Both the position numbers and the translations under genes were made by a program. From contig OX421495.1 of assembly GCA_949126835.1 (NCBI GenBank), positions 27,529,721-27,593,720 of the forward strand: 64,000 bases of DNA, written 5' to 3'. Position 1 is the first letter of the stretch. Each line of letters starts with the position of its first letter. Origin of the DNA: Anisus vortex (Eukaryota; Mollusca; Gastropoda; Planorbidae). The notes under the pieces were generated by a model, which saw nothing but the letters and a program-made list of their open reading frames with translations, had not been told where the DNA came from and did not search any database. Positions 45,496 to 60,400 of this stretch are shown piece by piece.

Positions 45496-48400
45496 GTAAG
45501 AGTTTAGATCTACATCCGGATCTCAAGTAAGCTGGCTTCTCCCTGCTATAAGTGCCTGAACAACTCTGCCCCGGATTACCTTAGCTCCTGTCTTGAGCTC
45601 AACACCCGATCCCCTCCACTTCGCTCATCTTCTAACACGCTTACTCTGGGGATCCCTCGTGCAAGGCTAGAGTCCGCTGGCCAACGTGCATTCTCCTACG
45701 CGGGGACTGTCCGCCTGGAATCACCTCCCACTACAGCTTCGCCAGAACCCTAGCTTTGACCCCTTCAGGAGTCTTCAGCTATTTTGTTAGCAGTATTTGC
45801 GTGTACATATACATTTTTGTCTGTTGTTCGTCATCTGTATTCTGTAACTGTCGTCAGCGCATGCAACTGTCATCAACGGGATATGCGCTATTCAAGCACT
45901 ATTATTATTATTATTATTATTACACGAAAGTAGCTTTTTCCACTCACAAAAATGTAACTGTTTGTAATTAGGTATTATTTCACTATTTAAATATTTTAGG
46001 TTGCTCCTGTTATGGATCTAAAATTGACACTAAAGCCTCAGCAAAGTATGGGAGAAAGAAGTTGTTCTTATGTACAGCTAGATATGGTCATTAAATGTCC
46101 ACCAAGATATCCAGATATGTACGTATTAAAAAACTGTCAGTACACAATATTGGCTCTCCGTAGTGGCCAAGATTTAAACATTGGCCCACTATATAGACTA
46201 GCCTGTTTGGTGCTAGTTAAAAAGTTTTTTTTATACATAATACACAAATTAAATATCATTATAATGCTGTCTTTTCTCTCAATAGGCCTAGCATAATCTA
46301 AGCTATTACATTTGTTAATAGCAATGTACTATAGTTCTATTATAGAAATATTCAATCAATTAATAGTAAGTGTCAGCATAATTACAAATAAATATTTATG
46401 TTCTAGTCCTCCAGAAATATCTTTGCTCAATTCTAAAGGACTTTCTAATCAACTTATTGCTGAATTAAAAGCTCAGTTAGAAAAATCAGCCACAGAGCTT
46501 ATTGGAGAGGTATCGTACATATAAAGATTCTCATTTTTATCTTATTACTAATCAGTTGTTCTTATTTATTGTTGTACATTTGCAATCACAATGGCTATGT
46601 AAAACACAATTTTAGATTGCTTTGTTTTGTGCATTTTATTTGAGCTTACCTGTCATCATTTAATTATTTACTTGTCACATTTTGTGTGTGTTGAAAATTA
46701 CATAATGATAAACTTGAGCTGATTTTTGTAAAAATTATTTGTTAAGATAACATTAAAAATTTCATTTCAAAATAGGTGATGATATGGCAATTAGCTAATG
46801 ACGTTGAAGCTTTCCTTCATAAACACAATAAGCCGCCCCCTGAGTCATTTTATGATCAAATGATTAATAACAAGAAACAACAACAGGAGAAAACAAAAGA
46901 AATGGAAAGATTAAAAGAAGAGATAAAAGTAAGCTAATGCAAATCATATTTTGAAGAATAAATGTCTTCTGCAATAGTTTGATTAATGTTTTTCAGATTT
47001 TGAACTCATTAGGAACAATTATCTCCACCATCACAGCACTGAGACAGCGCTTTTGTGGATCACCACTGAGCTCCTAAACGCCACAGACAGGGGTCTCTGC
47101 CCTTGTACAGCTAGATTTGTCAGATGCCTTCGATATGATTGACCATCACCAACTCATAGATCGCCTCAGCTCTACGTTTGGCATTCACGACATCACCCTC
47201 TCCTGGTTCACGAGCTATCTTCAAAATCGCTTCCAGACCTACATGACAGAGTCCTTATCATTCCAGCCCGATCATGTCTGCTTTGGTGTGCCACAGTGGT
47301 CTGTCCTCGGCCCGGTTCTTTTCACCCTTTACACCCAACCCCTCTCCTTTGTCATCGAACGCAACAACCTGAAAAATCATTCTTTTGCCAATGACACCCA
47401 GCTCTATAACAGTGCTAAGCCTGAAAGTTATGATGGGCTCCTTTCTTCCATCTCCATCTGTTTCCTGGACATAAAGAACTGGATGACGGAAAACAAGTTG
47501 AAGTTGAACAGTGAGAAAGCTCTTATCATCGGTACCAGACAGAGGGTCGTGTCCCTCACTGCGTCCAATCTTTAACTGTACCTTTCTCCCCGACTGTCAA
47601 GAGCCTTGGCATCTATCTCGACTCCACGCTGTCCATGCAGCCCCACATTTCTTTCCTCAACAAAATCTGCTTTTTCCATCTGTGTCGCATTGCCGCCATT
47701 CATCGCTATCTGACCAAGGAAGCGTGTGTAAAGCTTGTCATCTTTCTCCTCTTTTCCCGCTTGGATTACTGCAATTTGCACTTGGCTGGCCTCTTGACCT
47801 TCTCCCTTCAGGCCTCCAACATGTTCAGAACTGTGCTGCCCGACTGGTCCTTAAGAAAAAGAATTCAAAGCATACTACTCCTCTGCTCCGATCTCTGCAC
47901 TGGCTACCCATTAACCACTGGATCTCCCACAAGCTAGCGTCTCTATGTTACAAGTGCCTGAATGACTCTGCCCCTGACTACCTTCGCGCCTGTCTCGAGC
48001 TCTATACTCAATCCCGTCCACTCCGCTCGGCTTCTGATACACTAACTCTTCAGATCCCTCGTGTGTAACTGGTGTCCGCTGGCAAACGGGCATTCTCATA
48101 CGTGGACCAGTCCGCATGGAATGGCCTCCCACTACAACTTTGACAGAGCCCTAGCTTTGACACCTTCAGAAGCCGGCTGAAGACCTACCTATTCAAGTAG
48201 CAGTTTATTGTTTTTCATTTATACATTTTTGTCTTTTATTCATTGTCTGTACTATGTCTGTAACTGTTGACAGCACATAGAACTATTCCCAACGGGATAT
48301 GCTCTATACAAGTCTTATTATTATTATTATTATTATTAATTATTCACTAGTTCTGTTTTGGCAAGGGAGTAACAATAAATATTAGTTTTAGCCCATAGGA

Positions 48401-51400
48401 CCTGTTAAGCAGCATTCAACCATTTTGATAACCACAGTACACAGCATTCAACCATTTTGATAACCACAGTACACAGCATTCAACCATTTTGATAACCACA
48501 GTTCACAGCATTCAACCATTCTGATAACAACAGTACACAGCATTCAATCATTTTAATAACCACAGTACACTAAGAAACTGGCATCCAACACAATTCCCAA
48601 TCTCCTTTAATTTTTCCCAACACATGTGAGGATTATATACTTCTCATCTCTATATCTTTGGCCTGCCAAGATAATTGAACATGTGAATTTTTAAATGAAA
48701 TATATTTATGAATATGACCACTATACTATATGAAATTAATAGATATTTTTTAACAAACCATCTCAATTAAGCTAGACTTGGCTACTTATTATTGATACTT
48801 ATTATTTCAGCGCCAAGAAATGGAACAAGAAGTTTTAAGACGCCAAGAGTATCTCAAGAGTGAGGAAACAAGAAGACGCAAAGGGGATCAAAGAAGTGTG
48901 AGCTTTGTTTTAATATATTTATATTGTAAATTTATTTGGAAATTTATCTTTTTAAAAGAAGTCTGATTAAAGCATTATATACTTTATATCTATCTTTGAT
49001 TTAGTAGCTATGGATCTATCACATACCTAAGGCTTTTAATGTCAGAACCTTTATTCTGTATAAGATATCTCCTTTATTTCATTACTCCTTTATTTCATTA
49101 GATAAAATATGAGTTTAAGATAGTAGACTTGAGGTGTTTGATATTGTTTAAATAAAAAACATTTTTTAGAAACTAAAATATAAAATTTTATTTTTTTATT
49201 TTTAATAATTTTTGTATGTTTGATGACTTAAATGTTGTCCTGTTTTTTCTCTGTAGATTGAACCCTGTACCCAATCAAGTATTCAACATCATATTTCATC
49301 AGTCCCCCTAGTGTTACCTATAGCCATATCTAAACAACAACAACAGAATGTTACAAGCCAATCGGTCTCACCTGAAGTCCCTAAGAATATTTCCAGTTCT
49401 CCTAATAGTTTAACTCAACCAGTTGCAGACAGACGGCGGTAATTTTTTAAAATCAATATACTAGTATAAACAACCCAGAGTTAATGAATAGTCCATAGTA
49501 ATATATATATAAACAAGCTAAATTGCCTGGCGTTGCCCGGGAAAAAAAAAGAACTGTCTAAGGTGCAGATAAAAAATGTATGAACTACAATTAAAAGAAA
49601 GCTATAAATTTAATAGTTAAATGATTATTTTTTTTTACTGAAGACTTTTAGGAAAGTAATTGAAAATAAATATTGTAATCGGGTAAAAAAATGGGCAAGT
49701 ATGTTTATTTAATAAAAATCTAAATTGCCCGTAGATTTACAATGTCTTTTGTTTTTAAAAGTAATATTAATTGAAAAAAATTGTAGAAAAAAGGCACAGA
49801 CTAACTTGAGAATCAAACCCAGTTCGGCCGCAATGCAGCACGATACGATAACCACTTAGGTTATCAAGAATGACACATATCCGATGTGAAAAATTATTAG
49901 ACACTATATAGGCCTAGGCCTAGATAGGTATGTTACACAAATCTCACGTGTTATCTAATCGACCAATGGGGATCGGTTTACCTACAAACACAGACTTTTT
50001 ATATATATATAGATAATAGTAATATATATATATAGTGATAAATACTAAAGAAACAAATAGTGTCTCAATAACAGTATTTATTTATTTATTGCTAATCAGC
50101 CAACTTAATTTCACTATGTACAAACAAGTTTACATATAACAGTATTTATTTATTGCTAATCAGCCAACTTAATTTCACTATGTACAAACAAGTTTACATA
50201 TAACAGTATTTATTTATTGCTAATCAGCCAACTTAATTTCACTATGTACAAACAAGTTTACATATAGCAGTATTTATTTATTGCTAATCAGCCAACTTAA
50301 TTTCACTATGTACAAACAAGTTTACATATAGCAGTATTTATTTATTTATTGCTAATCAGCCAACTTAATTTCACTATGTACAAACAAGTTTACATATAAC
50401 AGTATTTATTTATTGCTAATCAGCCAACTTAATTTCACTATGTACAAACAAGTTTACATATAACAGTATTTATTTATTGCTAATCAGCCAACTTAATTTC
50501 ACTATGTACAAACAAGTTTACATATAGCAGTATTTATTTATTTATTGCTAATCAGCCAACTTAATTTCACTATGTACAAACAAGTTTACATGTAACAGTA
50601 TTTATTTATTGCTAATCAGCCAACTTAATTTCACTATGTACAAACAAGTTTACATATAACAGTATTTATTTATTGCTAATCAGCCAACTTCATTTCACTA
50701 TGTACAAACAAGTTTACATATAAAATGTACACCTTTATTTTAGACAAACAAGTACACCTAAAAGAAATGAAGAGGATGACTCAGGAAAGAATTCTGTTTG
50801 TAAATCTATTGTGGACAGTGTCACGTTGCTGACATTTTTTATAAACAGTTCTGAGATAAAAGTTCAAAGAGGAAAAAGTCTAGGTGAGAAATTAAAGCCA
50901 TTCTTGGTGATATTTTATTTTAGGCTAACAGAAGTAGAGAAATTATTTTTTTCATTAACTAGATGTTAATAGAGTTTATAATAATATATTGTATTGAATA
51001 AACAGGTTTTATAATATACTGTCCTGTATTATAAGTAAATAAAATTTTTGAATGAATTTAAAACAATTTTACAGTAGATGACATGACTAATATATATATG
51101 TATGCTGTAAATAAACAATTTTACAGTAGATGTCATCAATAATTTACATATGTATGCTGTAAATAAACAATTTTACAGAAGATGTCATCAATAATTTACA
51201 TAGGTATGCTGTAAATATGTTATACACACCTAGATTGCTACATGCTATCTCTCAGTATTTATAATTTAAATGGTATGCTTACTTACCAGAATACTAATGA
51301 TCTAACACTAACCATTACATCATTTCTATTAGTATAAATCCTTGCAATGAACTTGAGGTCACAATCTACACAAAAGGGAGGCTACTCAAAATAATATATA

Positions 51401-54400
51401 ATTCAACTTTACCCCACAACTGGTGAATACCAATTATAAGTAAGAAATATTTTACAGGCCACAGCATCACTGGGTGCACAATGTTTATAGGACTTGATAT
51501 GGTCAGTGGAGAACTTGTGGCTATTGCTGAATGGATTTTGAAATGGAGACAATTTAAAAAAAGGGCAAGTTTTACAGACAAAGAGGATGATCCTGAGGCA
51601 GAAGGGTATTTCAATCAGGTAATTGTGAATTACTTCATTAGCATAGTGAATTAATTCATTAGCATTAATTTACTATTAGACAATTAGGTGATTGTGAATT
51701 ATTTCATTAGCATTGATTTACTATATAACAATCAGATGATTGTGAATTTTTTCATTAGCATTTATTTACTAATGCAAATATTTACTGTAGATATGTATGA
51801 CTCATTAAATTATTTAATATCTTAGGTTTTAAGCATTGAACAAGAATTAAAGGCTTTAATTAAACTGAGTCATCCCAACATCATTCATTACAAAGGATGG
51901 AGATATGACCGTCATCCAGGAAAAATTACTTTTCATGTAAACAACTTTTGCTTCAAATCTGACATTTTGTTTGTTAATACAAATGTACAAACATTAAACT
52001 TGTTCTTTACTATTATATTATTGTAATGGTCACATTTAAGAAAACCCTAATATTAATAAAATATTATGTGATGGGGCATGGTAGCCTAGCGGCAATCATA
52101 CAGATTTCAATCCTCCTGGGGAAGGCTAGGATTCGTTTCCTGGTCATTGAGTCTACCCAGCTCTGATTGATGAGTACTTGACATTAGTTGGGGGGGGGGG
52201 GGGAATGTGGCTGGGTATTTTGCTGGCCACACATCGCCTAGCATGGTATGGCCTTAGAAACTTATCAACATTGCTTCACAGGCCTTTTGGATCAAATTGG
52301 TCTTAAAAGGTCACTTACTTTTTTATGTCATAGTGATTAGAGAATTGACTCTCTTATTGGAGTAAAGTAAAAGCCACTGTAGTGTATACTGTACAGCAGT
52401 TATTGGCAACTGTTTGACAGCAGTTAGTGGCAACTGTTTGACAGTAGTTATTGGCAACTGTTTGACAGCAGTTATTGGCAACTGTTTGACAGCAGTTATT
52501 GGAAACTGTTTGACAGCAGTTATTGGCAACTGTTTGACAGTAGTTATTGGCAACTGTTTGACAGTAGTTATTGGCAACTGTTTGACAGCAGTTATTGGCA
52601 ATTGTTTGACAGTAGTCATTGGCAACTGTTTGACATTAGTTATTGGCAACTGTTTGACAGTAATTATTGGCAACTGTTTGACAGCAGTTATTGGCAACTG
52701 TTTGACAGTAGTTATTGGCAACTGTTTGACAGCAGTTATTGGCAACTGTTTGACAGTAGTGTGCTAAAGTAGTATTTCTACTTCATTCAGCGTGCCAACA
52801 GCCATAAAACTCGACCTGCGTCACCAATCAATTTCTTGTAGAAGAGACGAATAGAGTTTTTTGTGGGTCTTCGCGTGCCATTGAAAATCATTTGGCACGC
52901 ATGCCGTAGGTTGGCGACCACTGCTGTACAGTATTGCTCAATGTTTCAATAGTTCTTTAGATCTGCTGGAGAACTACACATTGTCTCTCAACTTCTGCAC
53001 AATAACTCTCATTTATTTTTTATCATTGTAGTGGAAATTTGATCTAATCTATATTTATTCAATTTATAGTCTTGAAAACTATTTTTAAGCAAGTTGTGAC
53101 GCTTTCAATAAGATATTGGTATTTAGTGCAATATAAATATTTTCCAATAGGTTCTGCTGGAGTATGCAGGTGGCACCAATCTATCATTATATACACATCA
53201 TAACAATTCACTTCCTCTAGAAATGCTCAAAGCTTATACATCTGAAATTTTACTTGCCTTACAGTATTTACACCGGAATTCTGTTGTTCACAAAAATCTC
53301 AGGGCAAGTTATTTCTTTTTTTTTAATATCTTTTATTACTGTCAGCAATGTGAATATTTTTGGAATCTCATTATTAAATAAACCAAACCATAATAAACCA
53401 CTACATATGAAATGTATAAGAGAGCAAATAAACTATAGATAATAATACAATGAAACATTTCAATTGTTTACTTCTAGTATTCCTATAACTACACAATAAA
53501 CAGATGTTTATGAGTACGATGAACTAATACAATGACATTGGCGGCATCTCTCTAGTCTTTTGAATAATCTTCAAATTTATATACATATAATATATAAGTG
53601 TAACATGTTATGTCCGAATTGGTGGTCCTAGGATGAAAGAAACCATATGAGTGTGATGGTGTCAAATTGTCCTCTTGAAAGTTTGTGTTGTCAATGAAGA
53701 AAATTTAGATCAAAGTTATTGCTTTGTCCATAGATAAAATTATTAGTTAACTTTTCAGATGAGGTTGTATTATTACTTACATAACTGATACAGGTGATTG
53801 AAACCTTGTACCTGTATACCAGTCTCTATGTTGAACTGATTGGGAAGTGTTGTGTCTACTTATTCTAAATGTCTATTAGATGTTCTTTTAGACAAATTTG
53901 AAGTTCTCTGCCCTTGTTGCCAGTGTACACCCAATAGCAGCACCTATCTATACAATAGCATACCTGTAATATAGGGTTGCAAAAAGTTGGTTGCAATGTA
54001 GTAAAGTTGAACCCATGCATGTTGCCTTCATTGTCTATTCATGGTCATAAAATAAGCAATTGTATAATTGAGTTAGGTGAAAATCCACTGGTTAAACTGG
54101 TGATGATGTCATCTGATAATGTTTTAGTGACAAAAAATGTATTAAAGCAAAGTTTCCATTATAGACTTCATTCTTGTCACCTTCTTCTGTCTTTAAACAA
54201 TGCTAAGAAAAGTGACTGGTCTCCCTTTTATTTGGTTTAAAGTCACCTTGTATGTACATGAAGCCTAACTGGCAACAGTAGACTTTTTACAAAAATGAAG
54301 AGATAAGCTTAAGAAAAATATAGGTGTGAGCTGTACACGCACTTAGAAATAACTAACTTAACTGTGATGCTGTATCCAACATGGCAAAACTATCCAAACA

Positions 54401-57400
54401 ATTTCATTGCTTCTCCCCAGATGAATTGATATCCAAATTGTTTTTTTAATGGGTCAGAAAGTCAATTTCTTGACTCTACTGTGTGCCATAAACTTGATTT
54501 TCTCAAATAAGAAACTTAAATAAAGGAAACTATTTAATGAACTCATTTAGTTATTGAAGTTATTCATTTAAAATTATTAATGACTCAGTACTATAACAAG
54601 TTATCTTTTGTATTTACAATTGATTCATTATAAAATATAATAATATACTACAATCTAAAACTGTGTTTGAAATGGCATTCTGTGTCCAAATGGATACTAT
54701 TAAAATTAATCGTTAAATATTGTTTCAAGCTAAATTTTGAACTCTTAGTAATGACATTTTTTGTTTTTTATTTGCAGGCATCTAGTATATTTATTGACCA
54801 AAATGCTAAGGTTAGACTTGGGGATTATAGCATAGACAAAAGGTATTGTTTTCCTATTATTCCTAGTGGGCAGTCATTGGCTGATTCCTTTTTATAACTG
54901 GTTCTGCCATTACATTTAATCTCTATTATTGTTTCCCTCAATTCCAGACTTGGGGACTTGTATGAAGCTGTTGACAAAACACGACCTGGAGTGAAATTTT
55001 CAAACACCAGACCCATGGTCTTAGGAAGAGGTGGACAGAAGGGGGACATTTATCAATTTGTGAATACACAATTTTTCTTCACTAGTTTCATCAATAGTTG
55101 TAATTGAAAGAATTCTCTATTAAATAAGAATTGTAAATTAATTGTTAATGTTTATTTGTATTTGTAAATTGATAGGGTTTGATGTTGTTGTCACTCATTA
55201 TTGGACAGCCCCTAATGCAATCTTTACCAGAAGTACCAAATTACTTACCACCAGTTGTCCAAGACTTTTTAACTAAGTATGCACAGTTTTTATCTTTGTA
55301 ATCTAGAATAGAGTTAGTATTTTACATTTCCATTTGCTTATTACTTTTGTTCATAGTAACAAAAAGGCAGATAAGATATCAAATTCTACAATTTGGACAA
55401 TTTAACACAAGGTTGGCTAACAAGGATCATAAAATAATAATGTTTCTGCTTCATTTACTTCAATTGTTGGCATGAAAGCAAAACTTCATGTGTGTGTATA
55501 CAAGATGATTAGAAAGTGTCTTAGTGTTATAGGCACATAGATTTAATTCTATAAGGGGCATTATTTTAAAGGATAGGAAAAAAAATTGGAGAGACATTCA
55601 TAACAAAAGAAGGGTTGTGGTCTATTAAATTTTGTGTTTAAAGGAGATAAAACTCCACCTGTAACTGTGCATTTTTCTAAACACCTTTTCTGTTGGAAAA
55701 AGAAATACAGTGTAGAATAAAAACTGAATACCAATCATGTTGAATTTGTTATAGAGTAGAGACAGGCGTAAGGGAGAGAACTCTTTTTTTAAAAGATAAT
55801 TTAACTTATCGGAAGATGTATTCTTTCCTACCAGATGTTTACTTCGAGATGAAAGATTACGCTGGACAGCTGCCCAATTATCAGAGCATAGTTTTATCAA
55901 AGAGAAATTACCTCAAACTCCTACATTGAAAGGAACTTCTGCTCATAGATCTCCAGGTTTTACTTTTTTTGTGTTTCATTTATTCCAAATTTACTTTTAA
56001 GTAGCAAATCATCAACAGTGATTGGTTTATTAAATTTTAAATGTTTAATTTTTGTTAACTTACACACACAATTATTTTTTTTTACCCACCTTACTTGTCT
56101 ATCAAAGTTCCATTTTTACATATCATTAGACTTTATTAATTTAAAGCTTATTATTAGTGTTTCCATTATCTCATCTGTTTCATCCCTATTACTTATCTTT
56201 TATTCAGTAAACTAAAATATTTTTAACACCAAATTAAAAATTCCCAATCATAGTTGGTGTGTTCTAGTTGTGCTTCTCTTTTTTGTACATTTTCACACTT
56301 GTTTCGCTTTCAAAAAAAATAAAATTTCTAAAGCATTTTTATTTCTGCTGAATGCCCTCTGCATTCCATTGAAGAAAGACCAAATTCTGCTTCGTTATTC
56401 TCTTTCTAGTCTGGTCAGTAGAGTTTACTGTATGATCTCTGCTCCTGGCTCCACAAACAGAGACCAAAGAGCCACCAGCTCGCTTGGTTGGGCTCCTTTG
56501 AGGCTGAGAGCCCTACACCTGTGGGATTCCACAACTATATATACTAATATCAATTAGTGCGACAATAGATGTAATGTCTCCATCTTCAGCTTGCTTTTCT
56601 TTCAGGATGTGTTTCTATAGCCTTTCATTAACCAAGATTGACTGTAAGACAACAGTTCATTGTTTATTTCAGAATTTTCTTTCCTAGATGACTGCTATTC
56701 TTATCTAAAAGACCTTTTCTGTCATGGTTTAGATTTAGAGTGTGCTAGTTTCACTATTTTTATAGTCTTTTACTTGGATTCTTTTTAAAGCATTTTTTAA
56801 AGAGAATCCTTACCCTTCATGACAGCAAACAGTTGGGCTATGGTCACTTATTCAATATTTACGTCTAATTCTTCTATCTTAAGGTCTGCCATCTATCGGG
56901 GATGGGCTTGGTAGGAGATGATAGCTCCCCCATCTTTAAACCTGAAACATTTTAATGTTCAAATATCTGTATATATATATATAAATATATTTGTATTCTT
57001 CAAATGTAAGCACCAATCTTAGCTTTACTTTAAGATTTGTATAATGAACCACAAGCAATGATTTTCTATGTTGTATTTAGTTAAAGATATGGATGAGGTT
57101 TGTGAGGAGAATTCAGATATTAAAGAAGAAGAAGACTTTGAATACTTGAACAGCTTAGTAGCCAGTGGTCAGTCAAGATTGGCTTCAGAATTTGAACTTT
57201 TGAGAGTTCTGGGTAAAGGTGGCTTTGGTGATGTAATTAAGGTAAAAATTAATCTACATCTACGTTTGATAAAACATATACTTTGACATAAAACATCTAC
57301 TCTAGCATAAAACATCACATTTCATAACCTACATCTGCATGAATTGTGTGCATTGATGTACTATTATTTTACTGTTCATACACACATCTGATGTTGGGGT

Positions 57401-60400
57401 CTGTAACTATCTTATTCAGGTCAAGAACAAACTTGATGGTAGGTTTTATGCTATCAAAAGAATTCCTTTAAACCCCAAGAGTAAGATGTTCAACAAAAAA
57501 ATGAAGAGAGAAGTGAAGCTTTTATCTCGACTCAACCATGAAAATGTAGTCAGGTAATTAGACTAGTCATTAATTGAAACTTTTATCTCGACCCAACCAT
57601 GAATAGTAGCCAGGTAATTAGACAAGTCATTAATTGAAACTTTTATCTCGACCCAACCATGAAAATGTAGTCAGGTAATTAGACAAGTCATTAATTGAAA
57701 CTTTTATCTCGACCCAACCATGAAAATGTAGTCAGGTAATTAGACAAGTCATTAATTGAAACTTTTATCTCGACCCAACCATGAAAATGTAGTCAGGTAA
57801 TTAGACAAGTCATTAATTGAAACTTTTATCTCGACCCAACCATGAAAATGTAGCCAGGTAATTAGACAATTCATTAATTGAAGCTTTTATCACGACTCAA
57901 ACCATGAAAATGTAAATCAGGTAATTAGACAGACATTCAAGTGATACTTGTATTACAGTTTATTACTCTGATGATGGTTTTACTTTGAACAGAAGTCTTC
58001 AATCTACTGTTGTTTTGTTTCTGTAGATATTACTGCTCTTGGATTGAGATCAGTGATGACCTGGCATTGACAGAATCTTCCTCAAGCTATACCTCTTCCT
58101 CCTCTCAGGCCACCAGAGCCGCTGTAGCAGCCAAGAAAGGTCATCACATTGTCAAAGTTATACCTCTCACCAAGACTCCCAAACTGACTGCAGGGGTCAT
58201 GTCAGCCAACTCTAGCTATGACCCAATTACAGAAATGGAAAAGCTAGTTCCAAGAGCTGGAGATGAGTCTGCTGAATGGACAACATCTTTTGATGCATGT
58301 AATTAATCTCTTTACTTTTGATGCATGTAATTAATCTCTTTAATTTTGATGCTTGTAATTAATCTAATTACTTTTGATGCATGTAATTAATCTAATTACT
58401 TTTAATGCCTGTAATTAATCTAATTACTTTTAATGCCTGTAATTAATCTAATTACTTTTAATGCCTGTAATTAATCTAATTACTTTTGATGCATGTAATT
58501 AATCTAATTACTTTTAATGCATGTAATTAATCTAATTACTTTTAATGCATGTAATTAATCTAATTACTTTTGATGCCTGTAATTAATCTAATTACTTTTG
58601 ATGCCTGTAATTAATCTAATTACTTTTGATGCATGTAATTAATCTAATTACTTTTAATGCCTGTAATTAATCTAATTACTTTTAATGCCTGTAATTAATC
58701 TAATTACTTTTAATGCCTGTAATTAATCTAATTACTTTTGATGCATGTAATTAATCTAATTACTTTTAATGCCTGTAATTAATCTAATTACTTTTGATGC
58801 CTGTAATTAATCTAATTACTTTTGATGCATGTAATTAATCTAATTACTTTTAATGCCTGTAATTAATCTAATTACTTTTAATGCCTGTAATTAATCTAAT
58901 TACTTTTGATGCATTTAATTAATCTAATTACTTTTAATGCCTGTAATTAATCTAATTACTTTTAATGCCCGTAATTAATCTAATTACTTTTAATGCCCGT
59001 AATTAATCTAATTACTTTTAATGCCCGTAATTAATCTCTTTACTTTTGATGCATGTAATTAATCTAATTACTTTTAATGCCTGTAATTAATCTAATTACT
59101 TTTGATGCCTGTAATTAATCTAATTACTTTTGATGCATGTAATTAATCTAATTACTTTTAATGCCTGTAATTAATCTAATTACTTTTAATGCTTGTAATT
59201 AATCTAATTACTTTTGATGCATGTAATTAATCTAATTACTTTTAATGCCTGTAATTAATCTAATTACTTTTAATGCCTGTAATTAATCTAATTACTTTTA
59301 ATGCCTGTAATTAATCTAATTACTTTTGATGCATGTAATTAATCTAATTACTTTTAATGCCTGTAATTAATCTAATTACTTTTAATGCCCGTAATTAATC
59401 TAATTACTTTTAATGCCTGTAATTAATCTCATTACTTTTGATGCTTGTAATTAAACTCATTACTTTTGATGCCTGTAATTAATCTAATTACTTTTGATGC
59501 ATGTAATTAATCTAATTACTTTGAATGCCTGTAATTAATCTCTTTACTTTTGATGCATGTAATTAATCTCTTTACTTTTGATGCCTGTAATTAATCTCAT
59601 TACTTTTGATGCCTGTAATTAATCTAATTACTTTTGATGCATGTAATTAATCTAATTACTTTTAATGCCTGTAATTAATCTCTTTACTTTTGATGCATGT
59701 AATTAATCTCTTTACTTTTGATGCATGTAATTAATCTAATTACTTTTGATGCATGTAATTAATCTAATTACTTTTAATGCCTGTAATTAATCTAATTACT
59801 TTTAATGCCTGTAATTAATCTCTTTACTTTTGATGCATGTAATTAATCTAATTACTTTTAATGCCTGTAATTAATCTAATTACTTTTAATGCCTGTAATT
59901 AATCTAATTACTTTTGATGCATGTAATTAATCTAATTACTTTTAATGCCTGTAATTAATCTAATTACTTTTGATGCCTGTAATTAATCTAATTACTTTTG
60001 ATGCATGTAATTAATCTAATTACTTTTAATGCCTGTAATTAATCTAATTACTTTTAATGCCTGTAATTAATCTAATTACTTTTGATGCATGTAATTAATC
60101 TAATTACTTTTAATGCCTGTAATTAATCTAATTACTTTTAATGCCCGTAATTAATCTAATTACTTTTAATGCCCGTAATTAATCTAATTACTTTTAATGC
60201 CTGTAATTAATCTCTTTACTTTTGATGCATGTAATTAATCTAATTACTTTTAATGCCTGTAATTAATCTAATTACTTTTGATGCCTGTAATTAATCTAAT
60301 TACTTTTGATGCATGTAATTAATCTAATTACTTTTAATGCTTGTAATTAATCTAATTACTTTTGATGCATGTAATTAATCTAATTACTTTTAATGCCTGT

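Noticed and set aside
47117..47575. Host gene inside GCN2
   Set aside because: It is a LINE reverse transcriptase with damaged motifs and a (ATT)n tail.
50690..50760. Exon 7 acceptor as seed of the 64-bp array
   Set aside because: Shared ACAAACAAGT is only 10 bases, and the rest of the unit does not match the exon, unlike introns 8, 16 and 17.
52323..52767. 140- and 117-codon ORFs on opposite strands
   Set aside because: Both are frames of the 24-bp array.
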